Shown here in pieces: positions 1 to 5,869 of a stretch of 5,869 bases of DNA (the stretch's first letter is position 1; every line of letters starts with the position of its first letter). The position numbers and the translations under genes were made by a program. Below the pieces are notes generated by a model that searched no databases, was not told the origin of the DNA, and saw only the letters and a program-made list of their open reading frames with translations. Source of the DNA: Gemmatimonadota bacterium (lineage in GTDB: Bacteria; GCA-2686955); assembly GCA_026991065.1 (NCBI GenBank), contig JALXCG010000450.1:1-5869 (forward strand), in the 5' to 3' direction.

Positions 1-606
1 CACCTGGGGCAGTATTACACCGCCCTCGCGAAGGATGCCTCCGATTCGGACAGCACTTCGGCGGTCCCTCCACCGGATGGCACACACGACCCGGTTCCGG
101 TGCACGCCCTCAGCGTGGCCGCCGGGAGCCGTTTTCGGTTGGTTGTAGAGGTGCGTTTGGGGCCGGGTGAAGTGATGCGGCCCTGGCTCGATTGGCTGAT
201 TGCCAAGCTGTTGGTTCCGGCACTGGAGCAGTTGGGGGTCGGATGCAAGACGCGAATCGGCTATGGTCGGTTTGCGCTCTGCGACCAAGCACCAGGGACG
301 GCTGTGGAGGGGGAGGGCGAGGCCGATCCCAACCCGGCTGAGCGGCCCACGGATGCCGAGCAAGAGCGTACCGTGTCCGGGGTCAAGGTGCTGTACAGAC
401 CGGGACGACCTGAACTCGTCGTGGCCCTTTCAACGGGCGAGCGTGCGAGCGTGCATGGCGACCAGGCACGAAGACTCCTGGAACGTCTTCCCGATCAGGC
501 ACGAGCCCGTATCAAGAAGAAGAAAGAACTGAAACAGGTCACTGTTGAACTCAAACGGGTCGGTCGGCTGTGGGAGATTTCCGACCTGAGGGTCGCCGGC
601 CAGTGA
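1..606 (+). CDS. cmr6: Cmr6-family RAMP protein of a type III-B CRISPR-Cas complex, 3' part, with C-terminal extension
   Basis: The frame is open from base 1 to the TGA at 604-606 (201 visible residues), so the N-terminus lies upstream. The motif at visible residues 79-91 (GVGCKTRIGYGRF, bases 235-273) is the C-terminal glycine-rich RAMP loop in its Cmr6 form (GxGxKTxxGYGxF). Upstream, HLGQYY at the edge, then P-PD---DPVPV and a strand GSRFRLVVEV, also fit the Cmr6 pattern. In known Cmr complexes Cmr6 is a RAMP-fold backbone subunit near the 3' end of the crRNA, helping hold the crRNA and target RNA; it acts in the cytoplasm. Cmr6 proteins usually end soon after the loop. This one continues for about 110 residues: an acidic linker (about 97-122), then an apparently folded segment (about 125-198) with a Lys run at 172-175. 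An internal GTG at 100 could act as a start but would cut into the conserved fold. The stop overlaps the next gene's GTG. The family call is firm; whether the full complex is present cannot be seen. Confidence 0.86.
   Translation, partial: HLGQYYTALAKDASDSDSTSAVPPPDGTHDPVPVHALSVAAGSRFRLVVEVRLGPGEVMRPWLDWLIAKLLVPALEQLGVGCKTRIGYGRFALCDQAPGTAVEGEGEADPNPAERPTDAEQERTVSGVKVLYRPGRPELVVALSTGERASVHGDQARRLLERLPDQARARIKKKKELKQVTVELKRVGRLWEISDLRVAGQ
588..606 (+). promoter_or_regulatory. Ribosome binding site and GTGA stop/start overlap
   Basis: GAGGG at 588-592 lies 10 nt before the GTG at 603. This GTG overlaps the TGA (604-606) of the Cmr6 gene in the arrangement GTGA, a classic sign of translational coupling. 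It decides the start of the SIR2-like gene: the upstream in-frame GTG at 570 has no comparable purine-rich site and would overlap the Cmr6 gene by 37 nt. Confidence 0.6.
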
Positions 607-2531
607 GGATAGATCTACTGCTGGAGCAGTGGCTGGGCCCGCTGGTGGTCACCCGGCCTGCCTCTCCGCCGTCGGAGCGGGCGCTGTTTGTGGGGGCGGG
701 CTATGCCAAGTCGGTCTATGGCGCCGCACCCACATTCAGGGAACTGGTGCCGGAGGCGGTTCGCAGGCTCCGTGCCGCCGGGATGTGGCAGAGTGGAGCG
801 GGCAGGGAAGAACTCGATCCCGGCGAAGTGTTTGAGGCCCTCACTGCCCGGCTTGGACGTCTTCGGACTGCGCGGGCCATTCTGTCTGAGCCACACATTT
901 CTCCACATGGAATGGCCCTGGCTGAGCACCCTTTGCACCAGGACGAATGGCCGCTGCCGCTGGACTCGGAGTCGGTGTGGCGAACGCTCGGGGAGTGGAG
1001 ACGGGCCGCGTCCTACAACTACCGCCATCTGTCTCCGCTGAATCCCCGTCGCGGTGTGGCGCTGCTCGGACGCCTGGTGGCCGAGCGTGCGATCAATCGA
1101 GTGCTTTCGCTGTCGTGGGACGCGTATCTGGAGTTGGGGTGCTTGCTGGTGGGGCTGCCTGTGGTCGATGAGCACGACACAGACGGTGAATCCGCCTGGA
1201 ATGGTTGTGCGCGGCCGCGGATTCGGGTCTACGAGCGTGCCTCCGATGCCACACTCAATTGCCGGGGGCAAGGGGATGTGGATCTGTTCAAGTTGCACGG
1301 CGGTGTTCGTACTTTGCACCATTTACTGGATGATGTGCAGCATCGCCGGTTGACTCCGGAGAATGCAGAGTTGGAGCTGCGCCAATCATTCATGGTCTCA
1401 TCCTCCGACCTGGTCAGTTGGCGCGAACAGATCCCCTGGGTGCGCGAGCTGGTCATGGACACCATGGCCAGCCACGCTACGCTGTTCCTTGGCGTTAGCT
1501 TCAGCGATCCGGCGGTGTTTCAGGCGGTGCGGGAGCAGATCAAGCGCTGGGAGGATGCGGCCAGGCAGATTCGCAGCGGAGTTGCCGGGCGCCAGCCCAG
1601 GACCTTCAATCGCCGGGCCGATGGTGCACGACGTCCGCATCTGGCGGCGATCACGAGAAGTACCGGACTTCGCGTTCGCAACGCCATGCGGGTGTCGCTG
1701 CCGCCGGAAGTGGGATACAGAGAGATACCGCGTTACCCGAACCAGCGTGCTCAGGAGTATTGTGGTGCCGCGGACGCCGTGGATGCACTGCGGTGTGCGT
1801 ATGCCTGGCACTTGGGGCAGATCTTGTTGCGGGCTCTGCTCCCGGATAGGAACAGGACGGCAGAGCTGCTGGAGGCACGACTGCGCGACGCCGTTCAGCG
1901 CAGAAGCAGGAGCAGAACGGACGGTTCTTCCCATGGGCCGACAGCGGCGGCGGCGGGGGCCGATCCCGTGGAACTGCTCTGCGATGCGCTGGGACCATCG
2001 GCTCGTTGGGCTGCTTTGGCCGAACGGCGGCCGCCCTTTTCGCCGTTTCAGTGGGCGAGGGACGAGGGGCTCGGCGCGTTTCTCTACGCTCCCTGGAACG
2101 TCGGATTGGAGGCGTGCCACGGGGTGGCGGAGAATCTGCGGCTGATCGCCCGGGTTCTGGCCGCTCTGACAGCACCATCATCCCAATGGCAGGCAGCGGT
2201 TTCCAGGGTGGGAGAGTGGGTCGAGATTCACCGGACCGACAGCAGGATGGCGCCGGTTCGACGAATCTGGTTCTGGCCTTGGCCGTGGCCTGTTCGGTTT
2301 GGGTTGCATTCCCCCTATTTGACACAAGCGCTGCGCAGCGCGTTGCCCGCCAATACGGCCGGACACGGTACGCCCCTGCCGCAAGTTGAATTGTGTCCGC
2401 TGATCGCGAACTTCACGGAGGATTGCGCGACGAATTCACTGTGGGTCGGATCTCAAAGGGTGTGCGTGAAGAGTTGGAAGACACTCTACCGGGAGTTGAA
2501 TTTGCAAAGGGGAAATGATGCGATTGAATAG
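603..2531 (+). CDS. SIR2-like domain protein with unrecognised C-terminal half
   Basis: The GTG start at 603 gives 642 residues ending at TAG 2529-2531. The N-terminal ~310 residues carry the landmarks of SIR2-family Rossmann domains found in anti-phage systems: a beta strand with the NAD-binding GAG (LFVGAG, 28-33), then PTFREL (43-48); VLSLSWDAYLE (167-177), which aligns to the usual hTTNYDxLLE; LFKLHGG (228-234), with the expected His232-Gly233; and LFLGVSFSDP (294-303), matching the closing FxGxSxxDP strand. SIR2 domains of this kind hydrolyse NAD+ or bind NAD or its derivatives. The usual catalytic Asn is Ser171, and the Ser after GAG is Ala35, so activity may be altered or lost. His232 is kept. 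Residues 310-430 are a helical region; a basic/Ala-rich linker (about 432-456, with a four-Ala run at 448-451) leads to a C-terminal region of unknown function that includes a Trp-Pro run (WFWPWPWP, 555-562). I see no CARF, SAVED or membrane segment. Placement directly after cmr6 suggests a CRISPR-linked effector; that role is inferred. Confidence 0.8.
   Translation: MRIDLLLEQWLGPLVVTRPASPPSERALFVGAGYAKSVYGAAPTFRELVPEAVRRLRAAGMWQSGAGREELDPGEVFEALTARLGRLRTARAILSEPHISPHGMALAEHPLHQDEWPLPLDSESVWRTLGEWRRAASYNYRHLSPLNPRRGVALLGRLVAERAINRVLSLSWDAYLELGCLLVGLPVVDEHDTDGESAWNGCARPRIRVYERASDATLNCRGQGDVDLFKLHGGVRTLHHLLDDVQHRRLTPENAELELRQSFMVSSSDLVSWREQIPWVRELVMDTMASHATLFLGVSFSDPAVFQAVREQIKRWEDAARQIRSGVAGRQPRTFNRRADGARRPHLAAITRSTGLRVRNAMRVSLPPEVGYREIPRYPNQRAQEYCGAADAVDALRCAYAWHLGQILLRALLPDRNRTAELLEARLRDAVQRRSRSRTDGSSHGPTAAAAGADPVELLCDALGPSARWAALAERRPPFSPFQWARDEGLGAFLYAPWNVGLEACHGVAENLRLIARVLAALTAPSSQWQAAVSRVGEWVEIHRTDSRMAPVRRIWFWPWPWPVRFGLHSPYLTQALRSALPANTAGHGTPLPQVELCPLIANFTEDCATNSLWVGSQRVCVKSWKTLYRELNLQRGNDAIE
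2506..2531 (+). promoter_or_regulatory. Ribosome binding site and overlapping start of the ATPase gene
   Basis: A purine tract (AAAGGGG, 2506-2512) precedes tandem ATG codons at 2515 and 2518. The spacing is 2 nt to the first ATG and 5 nt to the second, so 2518 is preferred. Both lie inside the end of the SIR2-like gene (stop 2529-2531), giving a 14-17 nt overlap and probable coupled translation. An in-frame TGA at 2497-2499 rules out any earlier start. Confidence 0.55.
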
Positions 2532-5500
2532 GGAACTGGCGCGCGTGTTGGGCGGCGATCTGCGCCGATTCGTGTTGGGAGACAACGGTCGACCGGTGGA
2601 GCGAACAGCGCGCAAGCTGGGAGTGTTGTGGGAACCGTGGTGGTGGTTGCCGGAGCCGGAAGGCTGGCATTGGCGAACGAAAAGTGGTGTTGCTGTATCG
2701 GCAAAAGCGCCACAGACCCCGGGGCACCTGGAGCTGGAACAGGCGCAGCGGTTGCTTGAACAGTTGGGAAACGGCGGACGGATGGCGAGTGAAACGGTCG
2801 CGGTTGTCCTGGCCGATCCAGTAAACTGTGCCGTCACGTTGGTCTGGTGCCCTGAATTTCCCGATTCCTTTTCCTCCGACTGTCAGGAGTCGTTCGAGAT
2901 ACTGGCCCGATTCGCGGAGACTGTGTTTGAGTTTGGGTGTGAGCATCAACAGGGGCTTGCCATGTTGCCCCTGGTTTATATTGTGGTGGCGGTTCCCCAC
3001 GATGCTTCGCATGTGGAGGAGGCCCGTGATCGGTTCCGGCGCAGTGAGGAGCGGGTGCTCAGGGCCACCGGGTTGGCCGATACGCGCATCAATTTCCGCT
3101 GGGTCTGGATCGACGCAAGAGAATTGGAGGCAGGTGGCGATGTAAAACGTGAGAAATTTGGCGACCGCGTGCGACGCAGCCTTCTTTTTGCCCACAGTCT
3201 ATTGCCCCAGAAGGATGAGCGCTGGCGTTATAAGCCGTGGCCTCAGTGGCGGCAGCCTGGCAGTTCCGAGCCAATTCTGAGCGAAGTGTTGAAGGAGGTT
3301 GCGGAAATCGACGCGCTGTTCCGGACGGGGGATGCACCTCAACACAACGAATCCGCCGACCCGCAGTGGTGGCACGCGACCAATAATCAAGTGTTCAGGT
3401 TGAGGGACAGACTGAAGGAGAAGTGGGAACCTCCGAACCTCCCCTCAACTCGCAGAGAGGATGCTCGGGCGGAACCGGAGATGCCGGATCACGGTACGCC
3501 GGGGCCGCAACTGTTGGAATGCCGGATGCAGGTGCGCCACTGGTCTCGCAGCGGGTTGAGCCTGCCTCTGGCTCCGGTGACGCTGGTGGCGGCCGACAAC
3601 GCGGCAGGGAAAACCAGCCTGGCGGAATCTCTCCACGCCACATACTGGGGGATAGCCAGGGCACGCTTGAATGCTCCGCCGGGTTCGCGGATCTGGAAAG
3701 AGCGTGGCAGGCCCGGCGCTGATGAGAAGACAGTGCGGCGCCCCAAAGGGTCGGTTCTGGCGGTTCGGGGAGAGGCAGACCCGGCTTCCGGCAGTGTGAC
3801 CGCCCTGTTTGGCTCCGATGTGGATCTATCCGCAGAGAGCATCGGCCCGACCGATCTGTTTATCCTGGCCGCTAAAACCAGTGACAGCCTTCCCGTACAG
3901 CAGTTGGTGGATCTGACCGAAAGCCTGAAACAGAGGATTGACGCGACTCTTGCTGCACCGCCGTCGCAGCGCGGTTGGCAATACAGCACCCGCTGGACAG
4001 ACCCGGACCCGGACCGCGATCTGGATGGCCATGAGCCTGTGGTTCAGGATCTGCTGCGGGCATTTGTCTCCCACTATGAGGAGGAGGTCCATGTCGAAGA
4101 GTCCATGTTGGGCGAGGATGACCCGGCCCGCCGGAAAGACTTGGAGCGCCTCAAGACCGCTGTCGGAGAGATACGGGAACTTCTGGAACAGCTCCATGCA
4201 GAGCAGGGTGAACGGCAGCAGGGGAGTCGTGCGGGGACAGAAGATGGCGACCACCGGGAGCTTCGCGGTGTTCCCGTTGATTTTGCGCTGTGTATGATGT
4301 TGGATCGTCGCCTGTTCTCGATCTTGGGAGCAGGCGAAGAAAAAATACGAGGTGTGGCAGCGCTCTTGGACCAGGCAAACCGGGGATCTTGCGACGACCA
4401 ACTGTACCGAACTGCAGCCATGCAGTTGGTCGGCAACTGGGCACAGTCGCTGCAAACCACTGTTTCCGCTATGGTCGAGGAGGTTGCTGAGAAGACAACG
4501 GCCACCTTCGGGGCGGAGCAGGAACTACCGGACCGTGTGCAGCGCATTCTGGTGGACCGGGAGGAGCTGAGGCTGTGCGAACAGGCCGGAACTGAAAAGA
4601 CATCGGATACCCGGCCCAATACAGCGCGATTGGTTCAGAGCGCCCATGCCCACCGTCTGGCTTGGGGCATGGCCCTCTCCCCTGCCCGCTGGCGGCCGCT
4701 GGTGGTGGATGACATCACCCTGGGGCAGGACGCGCCCACGGCAGCCCGGTCGATCTATCGTCTGGCCGCGATCGCTCGCAGCGTGGACGTATGGAACCGT
4801 TGCGACCATTCTCTGGATTCCCAACCCCAACGTTATCGCTTCACCGTGGAGAGTTGGGAGGAGGATCCCCGGAATATGACCAGCCGGGACCTCACGGTGA
4901 TGCCAGGGGAAGCGACAGAAAAAGCCTCGGCCGAGCTTGCGTGGATACAATCCACACCATTGCCGGCCCAGATGATTCTCACCACCTACCAGCGGGAGGC
5001 GGCGCAACGGGGAGCGGAATTGGTAGGGGTCGTTCGGAGTGAAGAGCAGCGCCGCTTGCTGGAGTCACTGATTCCTCTGCAGTGGCGCTCCGCTGTAGTG
5101 AGAGGATTGAGGAACGCCAGGGAGGACTATCTGAAGATGCGGGGGCAGTGGCCCGATGAGTGTGCCGGAAGCGCACCGCCCGTGCCCGCCGTCGCTGCCA
5201 GGCTGTGTTGGCGGGCGGCGGATTGGCAGCAACTTGAAAAGCTGGCGCAGGTGGCGGACAGCGATTGGGGGAGTATTCAGAAGCCGGATGATTGGCGAGA
5301 GCGTGCTTGCGAGGCGATCGAGGAATTGGGCCTGCATCGCCTAGGGTCTGCCCTGAAGAGCTGGGCCGGCTCCTGTGAGCCCAGCAGTAGTGGGAAGTAT
5401 GCCCTGAAGATACTGGAGTGGCTACTCGTGAGTGACCTCCTGCCGGCGATCCTGGTTGATGCCCGACGGGGGTATGAGCCATCCACTGTGGCGACATTTT

Positions 5501-5869
5501 ATCTGTCGGTAGATGGAAAAGGGGTTGCAATTGATCCGGTTCGTCTTCTTCGCCAGGCTTCGTTTCTGCAGTATCCCCCGTCGATCGTGCGGGAGATCGG
5601 GAGTGCGGGCGCCGGAGAGGCGGACGATTCTCCGCGCTCACCGGCGGGGGGAGCAGAGTCGAGCGAGGCCGCGGGAGAGATCGCATCACCTTCCGAAGAG
5701 ACAGACTCTGTGGGTGAGCCGGAGCGCCCGTTGGGAAGCAAATCTCCCTCCGATCCGCTTCCCAAGGCTCCCCCGGGAACAGGGGGGAAGCAGGAGGCTG
5801 CGACTCCGGCTGTGTCCGAGCCGGAAATACCGACTGGCCGGCAGCGTGTAGACGATCGCGCGCGGCACC
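2518..5869 (+). CDS. Large multidomain protein with divergent Rad50/SMC-like ABC ATPase core, 3' end outside window
   Basis: I read this frame codon by codon from ATG 2518 to the window edge: no stop, at least 1117 residues. Residues 1-300 are an alpha/beta region I do not recognise, starting with a Trp-rich patch (38-52) and containing hydrophobic strands such as LPLVYIVVAV (150-159). A charged, Pro-rich linker (about 303-331) leads to the ATPase core. The lead-in strands (LPLAPVTLVAADN) and P-loop AADNAAGKTS (358-367) sit where Rad50/SMC/RecF proteins have GxNGxGKT. A probable coiled coil covers about 508-566. R713-L720 (RLAWGMAL) resembles the helix after the ABC signature, and PLVVDDITLGQD (727-738) is a RecF-like Walker B plus D-loop. 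MILTTYQRE (819-827) may be the H-loop strand. A helical region (840-1025) and a low-complexity tail follow. The first Gly of Walker A is Ala359, no LSGGE is present, and Asp732 replaces the usual Glu. Such ATPases use ATP to clamp or move on DNA, or to act as sensors; the role here is unknown. The overlap with the SIR2-like gene suggests one functional unit. Confidence 0.75.
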   Translation, partial: MRLNRELARVLGGDLRRFVLGDNGRPVERTARKLGVLWEPWWWLPEPEGWHWRTKSGVAVSAKAPQTPGHLELEQAQRLLEQLGNGGRMASETVAVVLADPVNCAVTLVWCPEFPDSFSSDCQESFEILARFAETVFEFGCEHQQGLAMLPLVYIVVAVPHDASHVEEARDRFRRSEERVLRATGLADTRINFRWVWIDARELEAGGDVKREKFGDRVRRSLLFAHSLLPQKDERWRYKPWPQWRQPGSSEPILSEVLKEVAEIDALFRTGDAPQHNESADPQWWHATNNQVFRLRDRLKEKWEPPNLPSTRREDARAEPEMPDHGTPGPQLLECRMQVRHWSRSGLSLPLAPVTLVAADNAAGKTSLAESLHATYWGIARARLNAPPGSRIWKERGRPGADEKTVRRPKGSVLAVRGEADPASGSVTALFGSDVDLSAESIGPTDLFILAAKTSDSLPVQQLVDLTESLKQRIDATLAAPPSQRGWQYSTRWTDPDPDRDLDGHEPVVQDLLRAFVSHYEEEVHVEESMLGEDDPARRKDLERLKTAVGEIRELLEQLHAEQGERQQGSRAGTEDGDHRELRGVPVDFALCMMLDRRLFSILGAGEEKIRGVAALLDQANRGSCDDQLYRTAAMQLVGNWAQSLQTTVSAMVEEVAEKTTATFGAEQELPDRVQRILVDREELRLCEQAGTEKTSDTRPNTARLVQSAHAHRLAWGMALSPARWRPLVVDDITLGQDAPTAARSIYRLAAIARSVDVWNRCDHSLDSQPQRYRFTVESWEEDPRNMTSRDLTVMPGEATEKASAELAWIQSTPLPAQMILTTYQREAAQRGAELVGVVRSEEQRRLLESLIPLQWRSAVVRGLRNAREDYLKMRGQWPDECAGSAPPVPAVAARLCWRAADWQQLEKLAQVADSDWGSIQKPDDWRERACEAIEELGLHRLGSALKSWAGSCEPSSSGKYALKILEWLLVSDLLPAILVDARRGYEPSTVATFYLSVDGKGVAIDPVRLLRQASFLQYPPSIVREIGSAGAGEADDSPRSPAGGAESSEAAGEIASPSEETDSVGEPERPLGSKSPSDPLPKAPPGTGGKQEAATPAVSEPEIPTGRQRVDDRARH
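5599..5869 (+). other. Low-complexity Ser/Glu/Pro/Gly-rich linker in the ATPase gene
   Basis: Residues 1028-1117 of the large ATPase protein are dominated by Ser, Glu, Pro, Gly and Ala, with few aromatic or large hydrophobic residues, and are probably disordered. The reading frame stays open, so this is more likely an interdomain linker than noncoding DNA, and at least one more domain may follow outside the window. It could also be simply a disordered C-terminal tail. Confidence 0.6.

Noticed and set aside
100-606. Separate 168-residue gene starting at GTG 100
   Set aside because: The frame is open back to base 1, and the residues before 100 (HLGQYY and the Pro/Asp-rich stretch) also fit Cmr6. 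The gene simply begins outside the window.
615-1322. Minus-strand ORF of 235 residues
   Set aside because: It lies entirely opposite the SIR2-like gene, is rich in Arg, Pro and Gln as expected for an antisense shadow of GC-rich coding DNA, and shows no recognisable motif.
1944-1957. GCG/GCC triplet repeat
   Set aside because: It encodes a four-Ala run in an interdomain linker, ordinary in GC-rich genes.
1398-2325. Minus-strand ORFs (1398-2120, 1651-2325) and the plus-strand ORF 1363-2145
   Set aside because: They are out-of-frame shadows of the SIR2-like gene with biased Arg/Pro/Cys/Trp content and no family resemblance.
2328-2341. 14-nt perfect palindrome (GCGCTGCGCAGCGC)
   Set aside because: It sits inside the SIR2-like coding region and is readily explained by GC-rich Ala/Arg/Leu codons; there is no loop, T-tract or repeat copy to suggest a terminator or operator.
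570-2531. Longer SIR2-like protein starting at GTG 570
   Set aside because: It lacks a clear ribosome binding site and would overlap cmr6 by 37 nt. GTG 603 has GAGGG upstream and a GTGA overlap.
2548-2562. LGGDL near the start of the ATPase protein as a Cas10 GGDD palm motif
   Set aside because: The second Asp is missing, no palm-domain strands surround it, and it lies only about 11 residues from the N-terminus.
2413-3195. Minus-strand ORF of 260 residues bridging the gene 2/gene 3 junction
   Set aside because: It lies opposite two coding frames joined by a normal overlap, and its translation is low-complexity with no motif.
3826-5689. Minus-strand ORFs (3826-4455, 4074-4619, 4525-5007, 4979-5689)
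   Set aside because: All lie inside the continuous plus-strand ATPase frame, which carries recognisable Walker motifs; these are shadows.
1-5869. CRISPR array, tRNA, rRNA or insertion sequence
   Set aside because: I saw no regularly spaced direct repeats, tRNA-like arms or transposase motifs; the window is coding throughout.

Overview
The window is one short stretch of a densely packed, plus-strand bacterial (or possibly archaeal) operon. Composition is GC-rich, about 60% by eye, with GTG starts and overlapping genes. I cannot name the organism. The sequence suggests a bacterium carrying a type III-B (Cmr) CRISPR-Cas or Cmr-derived locus. Three genes run head to tail with no intergenic DNA, and the outer two are cut by the window edges.

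Layout: (1) 1-606 is the 3' part of a Cmr6-family RAMP protein, recognised by its C-terminal glycine-rich motif (GVGCKTRIGYGRF), followed by an unusual C-terminal extension of about 110 residues. (2) 603-2531 encodes a 642-residue protein with an N-terminal SIR2-like (Rossmann, NAD-binding) domain and a large C-terminal half I do not recognise. Several canonical SIR2 active-site positions are altered. (3) 2518-5869 is a continuous open frame of at least 1117 residues with no stop before the window ends. It has an N-terminal domain I do not recognise, a divergent Rad50/SMC/RecF-type ABC ATPase core split by a probable coiled coil, a further helical region, and a low-complexity tail leading out of the window.

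Genes 1 and 2 overlap by 4 nt (GTGA) and genes 2 and 3 by 14-17 nt, so the three products are probably made together by coupled translation. The combination of a Cmr6 RAMP subunit, a SIR2-like protein and a large SMC-like ATPase is not a standard Cmr operon as I know it. The inference is an accessory or effector module attached to a type III-B complex: RAMP-based RNA recognition could be linked to an NAD-related abortive response and an ATP-driven sensor or DNA-engaging machine. No CARF or SAVED ring-nucleotide sensor, Cas10, CRISPR repeat, tRNA, transposase, promoter or terminator is visible here. How the SIR2-like protein is triggered is therefore open.
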